This document shows, piece after piece, positions 22,301-34,180 of a stretch of DNA of 64,000 nucleotides; position 1 is the stretch's first letter; every line of letters starts with the position of its first letter. Position numbers and translations under genes: made by a program. The stretch is taken from assembly GCF_023091745.1 (NCBI RefSeq), contig NC_068934.1, forward strand, positions 17,996,434-18,060,433. The letters are read 5' to 3'. The notes beneath the pieces are model-generated. The model saw nothing but the letters and a program-made list of their open reading frames with translations, was not told the origin of the DNA and ran no database searches. The stretch is from Budorcas taxicolor. Its lineage: Eukaryota > Chordata > Mammalia > Artiodactyla > Bovidae.

Positions 22301-23756
22301 CTTTCCTACTGATCAAATAGTTGCCAAAATGAATCCTTTCTCAGGGCTAAGAGTGGGTGTTCTAGTTAGTGGGTGTTCTGGAATGCAAGTGGGTCCTTAT
22401 TTTGAGGAAGATTATTTTTATACCAGAAGTTCAGTGTACACCAAGATACACATATTTGTAGCAACTGGGAAATATGGAAACATCAGTAAGACTTGTTGGA
22501 AATTGTTAGATCAGTGAAAGGCTTACTTACATGGCTTGTTAATAACAGGAGCATCTCAAAACTAACAAAACCAAAGAGGATGCAGTTAATTGAGCCTGTT
22601 TCCCCCCGGCGTTAGTTTTCATCTATGAGATGGAATTTGATGGCATGAAAGGGTGATTCCTATAGCGTGATGGCCGCCCCCTTTGAAACATAGCTCAATG
22701 CGGAACATAAAACTTAAAACCCACATATCTTTGGGGACTGTATTTAGTTCCTGTGTTTTGTTTTATATGATCAGAATTTCAATACTTAAAAGAGACTAAC
22801 ACTTTTTAGAAAAAACATTTTGAATCCAATAGCGATATTCCTATTGCACAGGGAAAGAAAATAGGGGAGCAACCTCATATATCAGAGAGATGATTGTACT
22901 GGAAAGTGAGAAATTTGGAATCTGCTGCTGGTTTTGCCAAAAACTGGTTGTGTGTGACATTTGGCTTAACATTTTAACACATTTTTCAGCTTTAGGGTCT
23001 TTTCTTTTATAATGAAAGGAACATTCTGTTAAGGTCTCATCTAACTCAAAGGTTCTTTGATTCTGTATTATCTGTATCACAAAAGGCATAGCCTGTCTAT
23101 AAACCCTTAGTTGGGGTAAGGAGAGAAAACAGATACTCACTGGTTATGTGGAACTTACAGACGGTGAGTGCTGTCTCTTTCCTTCATGCTCTTTAAAGGA
23201 AATTGAAGCTTAGGGGAAACACGGCAAGGGCCTGCTGTTTTGATTTGAGACCTCTTAAGTTTCTGTGCCATGTTTCCTCTTTGTACATTCTCTTCTCAAT
23301 TTTTCCTGTCTGGTATTATGAGTAAATGGAATAGGGGAAAATACGGGGAGGTGGGGACCAAGTAGAAGATGGGAAGAGGTAAAATAGGATGTGGGTACTT
23401 CAGTAACTATGGAGGTCAAATAAAATTTCCATTGCTGATAATACTGATTTCCACTCTAACTGCTGCTTACTCTCCTTGCTACATGCTTTACAAGGACACA
23501 GAGTCAGACTTGTGTCAGATACCTGGAGAGCAATTCAAAAATACGTGTTTTCTTGGAAGACCGCAAAGACACAGGATTTCAGAGCCCCATAATATGAAGC
23601 TTTTTGGGGAAACACATTTAAGAATATTTCGTAGTTCTTGGGTTCCCTTTTCTTGGCTCTGCATTTTCTGTCTTCTGTTGACAAAACAACTTAGCAAAAT
23701 TTTTTTCTGTTGTACAGAGAAAGACTGGGTTATATTGTTCACGAATAAACTTTGAT
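22301..23756. other. Unassigned intron sequence
   Basis: No repeat family or exon recognised. Frames at 22104-22517 (137 aa, starting upstream) and 23369-23755 (128 aa) have no motif, no splice-flanked core and no conservation evidence available. Confidence 0.4.
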
Positions 23757-23805
23757 CAGTTCAGTTCAGTCGCTCAGTCATGTCCAACTCTTTGCGATCC
23801 CAAAG
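23757..23805 (-). repeat. BovB/Bov-A 3' terminal remnant
   Basis: Only the reversed terminus is present: cagttcagttcagtcgctca, then gtccaactctttgcgatccc. Very short truncated insertion. Confidence 0.8.
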
Positions 23806-24765
23806 AGATTGTTTTGGTTCAGCAGTTCCCCAGGCCCCTTGACACTAAAGTTATGGGGGACCATGAGGTATAGTCTGTTGGTATTTGCCATATTAGCCAT
23901 CAAAGCTGAGAAAAAAATATTAGTAAATATTTATTACTCCACCTAAAATTCATCAGTTCATTATATTTTAGCATATGTAAAATATTTGTGTGGATAAATA
24001 TATTTTCTGAAAAAATTAGAAGAGTGGTATTTTTGTGCATATTTGCACATTTCATTACTGTCTGTCTAGTACGGGACATCTGTATCCACTTATTTGCGTC
24101 TGCATTTAGTCTGTTACAATACGTTGTTTTGGTTGAAGTATATTAAAATGTAGCATCGTGTAGGTATGTAACTGGAAAAAGGAGTGTTCTGATAGCCTTT
24201 TAGATGGTTGTGCCTGTTCTTTGATTCTGTTCCACAACTCAGCAAATGATGGTTTCTTAAAGATTAGTTACAGTGTGGAATCTGTACTGGTATCTTAAGG
24301 TACTGACCACTCTGCTGGCTGAAATACTCTTCCCAGTTCATACTATAACAAATATATTTTCATGCTTTCATACTTTGTTACACTGAAATCCTTTGGTTTA
24401 GCTTAAAATTTGAGTGAATCTTTTATGTGTAATTTTGTAGCATTAATCATTTGTTAATTGCATAGTGCTGATTCCCTAAATTATGCAGGTTTTTAAACAC
24501 TTGTATTCAATAATATCAGTCTCATCATGAAATTCTGTGAAGCCTGGAATGCTATCATGGTCACAGTGGCAGATGCACATTTTTCAAAATCTCAGTTTTT
24601 GCTTCAGAGCTCAAATTTTATCCTTGGTTAAAAAAAAAAAAAATCCATCAGTAGTGTTCCTTGTGGCAGTAGTCTCCCTTCAGTTGTTTTTGAGAAAACA
24701 TTACTGAAATATTCAAGACTAAATAACCATGTCAGCCTTTCAAGTAAAAAATGGTGTCCATAAAG
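23806..24765. other. Unique AT-rich intron
   Basis: No feature recognised apart from an A run near 24630-24643. Confidence 0.45.
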
Positions 24766-24970
24766 CTTCCCTGGTGGCTCATAACGCAAAGAATCTGCCT
24801 GCAATGTGGGAGATTGGGTTCGCTCCTTGGGTCAGGAAGATCCCCTGGAGGAGGGCATGGCAACCCACTCCAGTATTCTTGCCTGGAGAATCCCATGAAT
24901 AGAGGATCCTGGCGGGCTACAGTCCATGGGGTCACAAAGAGCTGGACACGACTGTGCGACTAAGCACACA
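24766..24970 (+). repeat. Bov-tA SINE
   Basis: Starts gcttccctggtggctcataa and ends ctggacacgactgtgcgact. Complete head and body. Confidence 0.95.
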
Positions 24971-25142
24971 CGTGAAGCAGCTTGCTCAGCTCTCAGTGCA
25001 GTCACCCAGGTGCTTTTGTTTGCAGCAACAGTCGCACTTCACCATGCAGCACGGGGGCTTTATGTGTGTTTCCTGTTTTGTCACATCAGATATTAGAAAG
25101 GCATGTACTAAAGATCAGTATTTAATAAAAGTAATTATTGAG

Positions 25143-25232
25143 GGGCTTCCCTGGTGGTCCATTGGTTAAGACTTTGCCTTCCAATGCAAGGAGTACGTGT
25201 TAGATCCCGTATGCCTCCCGGCTAAAAAAAAT
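25143..25232 (+). repeat. CHR-type tRNA-derived SINE, short
   Basis: Reads ggcttccctggtggtccatt, then ggttaagactttgccttcca with an A-rich end, and lacks the Bov-A body. The direct repeat ataaaagtaat occurs at 25125-25135 and 25238-25248, a likely target duplication. Confidence 0.85.
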
Positions 25233-25579
25233 AGAACATAAAAGTAATACTGTAACAAATTCAGTAAAGACTTAAAAAAATAATTTTTGAAACAGCTTCT
25301 TCGGAGACATTCTTTAGTCTGGCTTTTAGTTTTTTCATTATGAGCACTTAGTGGTGAAGAATATATACAATGACTATAGTACAGTTTAGTCCCTTGCCAT
25401 GATTTGAACTGAGATACCAGCAGATTTAGCCACTGTTATTGCACTATCAGGGCAAGTATCAACGCAATGACAAAGACAAGTAACTTACTAATATTAGGAG
25501 AATAGTTTTGACTTTACAAACCTCCTGAAAGAATCTTGGGAAACCCCAGATAACCACAAATCACATACTGAGAATCACT

Positions 25580-25985
25580 GTTTCGATATAATGCAGTGTA
25601 AAGTCTTATACACTGCTGGTGGAAAAGGACATTGGTGTTGCTACTTTGGGAAGTAGTTTGGCATAATCTGCTGATGTCAGAGATGTGCATGCCCAATTAC
25701 TCAAGAGTTCTACTGCATAGAAATGCATATAACTGGATATTTACAAAAATGTACATAGCAGTATAATTCATATTAGTTTCAAGCTGGAAACAATCCAAAT
25801 GTGTACTGACAACAGAATAGATACATTGTAATAAAATCATGAAATGGAATACCCTACTATGGTAAACATGAATGAACTACAGTAACAGACAACATGGTTA
25901 AAACTCACAACTACAGTTTTGAGTGAATGAAATCAAATATACTATATGATTATATTAAGTCAGAAAGAGAAAAGTAATATAAAGG
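25580..25985 (+). repeat. L1 3' fragment, sense
   Basis: Contains cactgctggtggaaaaggac, then gaaacaatccaaatgtgtac, the ORF2-3' UTR junction text of L1, ending before an oppositely oriented L1. Decayed. Confidence 0.8.
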
Positions 25986-25987
25986 TT

Positions 25988-28900
25988 TTTTTCCCCCAGC
26001 TTTATTGAGATACAGTTGACAAAATTTTAAAATAATTTTACAGTGTGGTGATTTAGTATACTTACACATTGAGAAAGGAGTCCCTCAATTGACTTAATAT
26101 GTCCATCACCCTACATGTTTATTGTTTTTGGAAAGGGAGTACACTTACTTTCTACTCCCTAAGTAAGTTTTACTTACATAGTATAGTGCTTATCAGCTAT
26201 AGTCACTATGTGTACCTTAGATCTTCAGACCTTACTCATTTTATAACTGAAAGTTTTTACCCTTTTACCAACCTCTCCCTATTTTCCCTAACACCTAGCT
26301 CCAGCAACAACATTCTATTCTCAGTTTCTATGAGTTTGACCTTTTTCTTTTTTTAGATTCTACATTTAAGTAATATTGTGAGACATTTGAGGTATTTGTC
26401 TTTCTCTGTCAAGCTAATTTCCCTTAGCATGGTGCCTTCCAGGTTCATCCTATCATTGTAAAGGACAAGGATTTCCTTTTTCCTTCTTCTTTAAGAGAGA
26501 ATAATATTCCATTGTTTGTATGTGTGCCAGCCTGTGTGTGTGTGTGTCTCACATTTTCTTTCCTTCACCCACTAACAGACACATTGTTTCCATACCATGG
26601 CTCTTGTGAATAATGCTTTCCTGAACATGCAAATACATATCTCTCCTTGAGATAATGACTTTCTTTCCTTTGGAAATCTATGGGATATAGACCCAGAAGT
26701 GGGGTTGTTGGGTTACATGGTAGTTCTGTTTTTAATTTCACGAGGAGCTGCTATACTGTTTTCCATAGTGGCTGTGTCAGTTTATATTCTCACCAGCAGT
26801 GAGCCTGAGTTCCTTTCCTCCACATTCTGCCCAGCATTTATCTCTTACCTTTTTGACACTACACATCCTAGCAGATGTGAGATGGTATCTCATTGTGGTT
26901 TTGATTTGCATTTCCTTGATGATTAGTGATGTTGAGCATCTCTTCGTGTGCCTGTTGGCCATCTGTATGTCATCTTTGGGGGAAAAAAAATTTTTTTATT
27001 TGGGTCCTTTTGCCATTTTTTTAGTTCAGTTTCTTATGTATTATTTTTTGCTATTGAGTTGTATGAGTTCCTTATGTATTTTGGATATTAACCCTTTATC
27101 AGATATATTTTCTCCCATTCTATAGATTGCCTTCTTATTTTGTTGGTGATTTCCTTTGCTGTGCAGAAAGTTTGTAGTTTGATATAGTCTCAAATAAACT
27201 CTCTTGTTCATTTTTGGTTTTGGTGTCAAATCTGAAAAACCTTGTCAAGGCCAATGTCTAGGAACTTTCCTCCCTCTGTTAAAATTCTTGGAGTTTTATG
27301 GTTTCAGGTCTTATATTCAAAAGCTCAATTTTTTTGTTTGTTTGTTTTTTTAAATTCAGGGCTGACTTCTGTGCCTTGAATACATTTTCAGTTAACTTTT
27401 GTGTATGGTATAAGCTAGGAGTGCAATTGCATTCTTTTGCATGTGTCTGTCCAGTTTTTCTTACACCATTTACTGAAAAGACTTACCTTGTCTCCATTGT
27501 ATGTTCTTATCACAAAATGATTGATCTTATATAATGAGTTTATTTCTGGGCTCTCTTCTGTTCCATTGAGGTCTCTTTTTATGCCACTGCCATTCTGTTT
27601 TGATAGCTTTGTGATACTGTTTGAAATCAGAAAGCATGACACCTCCAACTTTGTTCTTTTTCAAGCTTGCTTTGGCTAATTGGGCTCTTATGTAGTTCCA
27701 TCAAATGTTGAGGTGATTTTTTTCTGTTTCTGTGATGCATGCCATTAAAATTTTGACAGGAATCACACTGAATCTGTAGGTCACTTTAGATGCCATGGGC
27801 GTTTAAACAGCGTTAGCTTTCCATGAGAATAGAATGTCGGTTAGTTTGTGTTGTCAGTTTCATCAGTGTCTCAGTTTTCAGTGTTTTCAGTTTTCAGAGG
27901 TCTTTTACCCCCTGGATTACATTTATGCCCAGGTATTTTATTATTTCTGATGCAGCTGTAAATGAGACTTTTTTTTTCTCCTTCTGATAGTGGTTCATAT
28001 ATAAATATACAACAGATTTTTATATATTTGTATCCTGCAACTTTATTGAGTTTGTTTATTCCAACTTTATGTGTGTGTGTGTGTGTGTGTGTGCAATCTT
28101 TAGGATTTTCTATATGTAATATCATGTCACCTGCAAATAGTGACGTTTCACTTCTTCCTTTCTGATTCTGATGGCTTTATTTTTCTTGCCTAGTTGCTCT
28201 GGCTAGGTTTTCCAGGAGTATCGTGAATAAAAGTGGTGATGGTGGTCTTCCAAATCTTGTTCTTAATCTTAGAGAAAAGGCTTTCAGCGTTTCAGCACTG
28301 AGTTTGAAGTTAGTTGTAGGCTTGTCATGCTGCTGCTGCTGCTGCTAAGTCGCTTCAGTCGTGTCCGACTGTGTGCGACCCCATAGATGGCAGCCCACCA
28401 GGCTCCCTCGTCCCTGGGATTCTCCAGGCAAGAACACTGGAGTGGGTTGCCATTTCCTTCTCCAGTGCATGAAAGTGAAAGGTGAAAGTGAAGTCGCTCA
28501 GTCGTGTCCGACTCCTAGCGACCCCATGGACTGTAGCCCATCAGGCTCCTCCATCCATGGGATTTTCCAGGCAAGAGTACTGGAGTGGGTTGCCATTGCC
28601 TATGACCTTTATTATTATGATGTTAATTCTTTCTATACCCTCATTGTTGTTGAGAGTTTATCATGAAAAGATGTTGAAGTTTGTTAAATGCTTTTTCTGT
28701 GTCTATTGAGAAAACCTTAATTGAGTTGTAGATATTGAATGGTCTTTGCTTCCCTGGAATAAACCCCATTTGATCATGGTGTATGATCCTTTCAAAGTCC
28801 AGTTGGATCTGGTTTGCTAATATTTTGTTAAGGATTTTTACACCTGTGCCCTGTAATTTTCTTTCCTTGCAGTGGCCTTGCTTTGCTTTGGTATTTTTCA

Positions 28901-29290
28901 GGGTAATATTGCCCTTGTAAAGCAAGTGTGGAAGTGTTCCCTTGTCTTATTTTTTAAACAGTTTGAGAAGGATTGGTATTATTTTTTTCAGGTTTAATAT
29001 AGGTCACCAGTGAAGCCATCTAGTCCTTAACTTTTCTTTGTTGGGAGGTTTTTGATTATTGTTTCGATATTTTTTACTAGTAATTTGTTTATCCAGATTT
29101 TCTGTTTCTCCTTTTTTCAGTCTTGGGAAGTTGTATGTTCCTAGGAATTTATCCATTTCTCTATTTTTTCAAAAAGCCAGGTCTTGATTTTATTGTTTTT
29201 CTATCATCTTTTTAGTTTCTCTTTACTTTCTTTCCATTCTTATCTTTGTTATTTCCTTTTTCTGCTAACTTTGGGTTTAATTTGTTACTC
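25988..29290 (-). mobile_element. L1 LINE, about 3 kb, antisense, split by a BOV-A2
   Basis: Runs from the reversed 3' UTR (agctttattgagatacagtt) through ORF2. Reverse-strand frames at 27041-27229 and 28641-28925 carry L1 RT text, including ILNKILANQIQ and IIHHDQMGFIPGKQ. A (TG)n tract sits at 28070-28093. BOV-A2 interrupts it at 28329-28600, and a BovB begins where it ends. Many stops: inactive. Confidence 0.88.
28329..28600 (-). repeat. BOV-A2 SINE, antisense
   Basis: The + strand begins gctgctgctgctgctgctaa (reverse of the AGC tail), includes the linker gtgaaaggtgaaagtgaagt and ends ggagtgggttgccattgcc. Complete and little diverged, inside an L1. Confidence 0.95.
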
Positions 29291-29292
29291 TT

Positions 29293-31010
29293 CAGTTCAC
29301 GTCAGTCATTCAGCTGTGTCCAACTCTCTGCTACACCATGGGCTGCAGCATGCCAGGCTTTCCTGTCCATCACCAACTCCCAGAGCCTGCTCACACTCAT
29401 GTCCATCAAGTCAGTGATGCCATCCAACCATCTCATTGTCTGTTGTCCCCTTCTCCTGCCTTCAGTCTTTGCCAGCATCAGGGTCTTTTCCAGTGAATCA
29501 GTTCTTTGCATGAGGTGGCCAGAGTGTTGGAGTTTCAGATTGAGCATCAGTCCTTCCAGTGAATATTCAGGACTGATTTCCTTTAGGATGGACTGGTTTG
29601 ATCTCCTTGCTGTCCAAGGGACTCTCAAGAGTCTTCTCCAACACCACAGTTCAAAAGTGTCAATTTTCCAGCACTCACCTTTCTTTATGGTCCAACTCTC
29701 ATATCCATACATGACTACTGGAAAAACCACAGCTTTGCCTAGCTGGACCTTTTTTGGCAAAGTAGTCTCTGCTTTTTAATATGCTGTCTAGGTTGGTCAT
29801 AGCTTTTCTTCCAAGGAGCAAGCGTATTTTAGTTTCATGGCTGCAGTCACCATCTGCAGTGATTTGGAGCCCAAGAAAAGAAAGTCTGTCACTGTTTCCA
29901 TTGTTTCCCCATCTGTTTGCCATGAAATGATAGGGACCAGATGCCATGATCTTCATTTTTTTAATGTTGAGTTTTAAGCCAGCTTTTTCACTCTCCTCTT
30001 AGACACTTTCATCAAGAGGCTCTTTCGTTCCTCTTCACTTTCTGCCATAAGGGTGTTGTCATCTGCATATCTGAGGTTATTGATATTTCTTCTGGAAATC
30101 TTGATTCCAGCTTGTGCTTTATCCAGCTCAGCATCTTGCATGATGTACTCTGCATATAAGTTAAATAAGCAGGGTGACAATATACAGCCTTGCGTACTCC
30201 TTTCCCAGTTTGGAACCAGTCCGTTGTTCCATGCAGTTCTAACTGTTGCTTCCTGACCTGCATATAGGTTTCTCAGGAGCCAGGTCAAGTGATCTGGTAT
30301 TGCCATCTCTTTCAGAATTGTCCACAGTTCATTGTGATCTACACAGTCAAAGGCTTTGGCATAGTCAATAAAGCAGAAGTAGATGTTTTTCTGGAATTCT
30401 TTTGCTTTTTGTATAATCTAGCCGTTGTTGGCAATTTGATCTCTGGTTCCTCTGTCTTTTCTAGATCCAGATTGAACATCTGGAAGTTCATGGTTCACTT
30501 ACTGTTGAAGCCTGGGTTGAAGAACGTTGATCATTACTTTGCTAGCATGTCAAATGAGTGCAATTGTGTGGTAGTTTGAGCATTCTTTGGCATTGCCTTT
30601 CTTTGGGATTGGAATGAAAGCTGACCTTTTCCAGTCCCGTGGCCACTACTGAGTTTTCCAAATATGCTGGCATATTGAGGGCAGCACTTTCACAGCATCA
30701 ACTGTTAGGATTTGAAATGGCTCAGCTAATATTCCATCACCTCCACTAGCTTTGTTTGTAGTGATGCTTCCTAGGGCCCACTTGACTTCACATTCCAGGA
30801 TGTCTGGCTCTAGGTGAGTGATCACACCATCATGGTTATCTGGGTCATGAACATCTTTTTTGTATCGTCCTTCTGTGTATTCGTGCCACCTCTTCTTAAT
30901 ATCTTTTGCTTCTGTTAGGTCCATACCATTTCTTTCCTTTATTGTGCCCATCTTTGCATGAAATATTCCCTTGGTATCTCTAATTTTCTTGAAGAGATCT
31001 CTAGTCTTTT
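29293..31010 (-). mobile_element. BovB (RTE) LINE copy C, antisense
   Basis: About 1.7 kb from the reversed 3' terminus (cagttcacgtcagtcattca) to the region encoding TIKERNGMDLTEAKDIKK. Reverse-strand frames at 29302-29760, 29974-30306 and 30646-30951 are successive parts of one RT protein broken by frameshifts. The catalytic box reads RYADDNTLMAESE, so Tyr-Ala-Asp-Asp is kept. 5'-truncated and inactive. It abuts the end of the antisense L1 at 29290. Confidence 0.92.
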
Positions 31011-31313
31011 ATTATTCTTAGAAAAATCGTATAGTATTTTAGTGGCCAGATTAACAGTCAGATTTGGGAAGGAAAGAGGAATTGCTGGAGGAATGGACAC
31101 TGGAATCTTCTCAGATGCTATTCCTTTACTGTCTTGTGATCTGAATGGTGGTTGCATAGGCATTTATTTTGTAATAAATCAGTGAGATGTACTTTTTCCT
31201 TTTATGCATTAGCATGTTATATGTCACAACAGAAAAGTTATAGAAAAAAAGATCACATTAGCAAATTTTTAGTGGTATTTCAGCAAACTACTTTTAGTAG
31301 AAATAGACTGTTT

Positions 31314-31577
31314 CAATGGCAACCCACTCCAGTACTCTTGCCTGGAAAATCCCATGGACAGAGGAGGCTGGTGGGCTGCAGTCCATGGGGTCGCTAAGAG
31401 TCAGGCACGACTGAGCGACTTGACTTTCACTTTTCACTTTCATGCATTGGCGAAGGAAATGGCAACCCACTCCAGTATTCTTGCCTAGAGAATCCCAGGG
31501 ACAGGGGAGCCTGGTGGGCTGCTGTCTATGGGGTCGCACAGAGTCGGACACGACTAAAGCGACTTAGCAGCAGCAGC
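31314..31577 (+). repeat. BOV-A2 SINE with an unusually long flanking duplication
   Basis: Two monomers from caatggcaacccactccagt to gcgacttagcagcagcagc. The flank at 31285-31305 (aaactacttttagtagaaat plus one base) recurs exactly at 31578-31598, giving a 21-bp duplication that may be longer if small changes are allowed. Confidence 0.95.
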
Positions 31578-32144
31578 AAACTACTTTTAGTAGAAATAAA
31601 CTTTGTTTCAAATATAAATTATCATCAGTTTTTTAAATGACTTAAACCTCCCTACCCCTGCATTCAGAAAGTGCTTTTTCTAGACTGAATATGTTTAGAA
31701 ATTTAATTTTTTGTTTTTATCAAGTGAGATTATATTTTTATTGCTGTTGTAGTGTACATCAAACTTTGAAATTTGAAGTATACTACAATAGCATGGCAAT
31801 AATTAAGTCAGCCCTGTTCTTCAGTATTTATTTATTGAGTTTATCATTTAATTCTGAAACCTCTGGGCCCATTTACAAAGTATGAAAAAATAAAAGCAAA
31901 AAAACCCCACGTTCCTCTTTCTGAGTTTTATCTTTGCCGTAAAGAAGCCAGAGTAATGATCCTGTTGTACCCTGTATGAATACAAACAACTTCCTAAGCT
32001 TCCTGGTGCTACAGGTATTCTATCTGAAGAGTTCTTTATGTCTCTCTTCCTTACATTTGCTGAGACTGATAGAGAAGAAATCATTTCTCTTGGCAGATGA
32101 AGGATATATATCATATTGATCATAGAGATCCATATGTTCACTGA

Positions 32145-33020
32145 CTTTCTAGAACAGATTTTAGTTTTTAGAGCAATTTTAGGTTGACAGCAAAATTGAG
32201 TGAAGATGCAAATATTTCCCATGTACTCCTCGCCCCCTCCCATGCTTAGCCTCTCCTATTATCAGCCTCATTCACAACAGGGGTACATTTGGTACAGCTG
32301 ATGGTAGTGCAGTGGCACATCATTGTCACCCAGAGTCCGTAGTTTACCTTAGGGCTCACTCTTTGTGTTGTGCACTCTGAGTGTTTGGACAAATGCATAG
32401 TGAGATCCATCCACCACTGTAGTACCGTCCATACACGGTAGTTTCACTGCTCTAAAAATCCTCCACCTCAGTATTCTACCTGTTCATCCTTCTCACCTCC
32501 CTAACTCCTTCCAGCCACTGACCTTTTTACTATTTGCATGGTTTTGCTTTCCAGAATGTCATTCAGTTGGAATCATATAGTATGTAGCCTTTTCAGATTT
32601 GCTGCTTTCACTTAGTAATATGTATTTGTTTCTTCCATGTCTTTTCATGGCTTGATAGCTCATTTCTTTTTAGCATTGAAATAATATTCCATTATCTAGA
32701 TTTATCACAGTTTATTTATTCACCTACTGAAGGTCATATTGGTTGCATCCAAGTTTTGGCAATTATGAATAAAACTTCCGTAAACATCTGTGTGCAGGTT
32801 TTTATGTGGATCTATATTTTCAACTCTGGGTGAATACCGAGGCATGCAGTTGCTGGGTTATATGGCAAAAGTATGGTTAGTGAGAAATTGCCAGAGTGCC
32901 TGTGCCATTTCGCATTCCCACCAGACATGAATGAGAGTTCCTTTTGCTCCACATCTAGCATTTGGTATTGTCAGTCTTCTGGGTTTTGGCCATTCTACTA
33001 GATGGGTATGGTATTAACTG
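32145..33020 (-). repeat. Old L1M 3' region, antisense
   Basis: Shows gagcaattttaggttgacag, then gtagtttcactgctctaaaa, aataatattccattatctag and ctactgaaggtcatattggt: antisense L1M 3' UTR. It is related to the piece at 51090-51478. Confidence 0.8.
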
Positions 33021-33564
33021 GCTTTTCAGCAAACTTGGCCAGGATACTGCTTGTGAGTCATTTTCAATGGATCACATGGTTTCTACCTCCTTATTCAGCC
33101 ATTAGGAAACTTGGGGAAAGTTCTGTAAGTTCCTTCAGGCTATTAACAGACCAATTGATAAATGAATGAATAAAGTAAGACTTTGTCAGTGTAACCTCCT
33201 TTAGACATATTCACAAGTTTCGAAAACTTAGATTAAAGCTTCTTATTAAATCACTTTTGTCTCACAGTGTTGATCCATAAAACTAAAAATATTGGAATTC
33301 CTTATGTCTCTTATTCATTACTGTATTCCTGTATTTAGCCTGGTACCTGGCACATAGTAGTTCACTCTGTAAATGTTTATTCAATTGAAAAATGAAGCAG
33401 AACCTGGAAGTATGGGAATATCCATATTTGAAATGAGACACAAATTTATTTATCAGTGGGGAAACCTTGGAAATGTCTCCATTCGTAGTAATGCTAAGGA
33501 ATCCAGTGTTCAAAAATGCTTGAGTAACCAAGTATTAAAATGCACAATAAAGCATCTAAATTAA

Positions 33565-33650
33565 AATAGTGTGATATCAGTACACAAACTAGTGGGAAAA
33601 AACTGAAAGCCCAGAAATAGACCCACGTTCATGGGAAAATATATAAAGAT
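33565..33650 (+). repeat. Small L1 ORF2 remnant
   Basis: The text gaaagcccagaaatagaccc followed by acgttcatgg is a common L1 ORF2 phrase. Only a short piece remains. Confidence 0.6.
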
Positions 33651-33700
33651 ACTTTCTCACATCACTAATGTATGGGGTACTAGACATCTTGGTGACCATA

Positions 33701-34180
33701 TACAGACCTTATTCTACTTGCAACTGGGTTACATCCCAATAAACTCATCGTAAATTGAAAAAATAGCATTAAGTAAAAAATTCATTTAACGCACTAACCT
33801 ACCAAACATTACAGCTTAGCCTCACCTACCTTAAACATGCTCAAAACACTTACATCAGTCTACAGTTGGGCAAAATCATCTAACACAAAGCCTACTTCAT
33901 AATAAAGTGTTGAATATCTCATGTAATTTATCTAATATCGTGCCGAAAGTGGAAAGCCCGTGGTTAAGTGGCTACTGAATAGTTGTAAGGGAGTCCGTTG
34001 TTTGCCCTCACGATCGAGTGGCTGACAGAAAGTTGCAGCTGCTGCCTGCGTCATGAGTATCAAACTAGCAGGGAAAAGAGCAAAATTTGCATTTTGAAGT
34101 ATGGTTTCTACTGAATGTGTTGCTTTCATGCCTTCATGAAGTCAAAAATTTGTAATTCAGACGGCAGGGGACCATCTGTA
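33701..34180. mobile_element. Non-autonomous DNA transposon relic, Tigger/mariner-like
   Basis: Ends look like decayed inverted repeats: tacagacc on the left and ggaccatctgta on the right (reverse tacagatggtcc). The interior text aaagtgttgaatatctcatg, then ggcaaaatcatctaacacaa and tatggtttctactgaatgtg matches phrases I associate with a mammalian pogo/Tigger-related MER element. No transposase frame. Exact family not established. Confidence 0.6.

Noticed and set aside
22104..22517. 137-aa frame
   Set aside because: No recognisable motif, no conservation evidence available, and it spans the diverged 62-bp repeat; likely chance.
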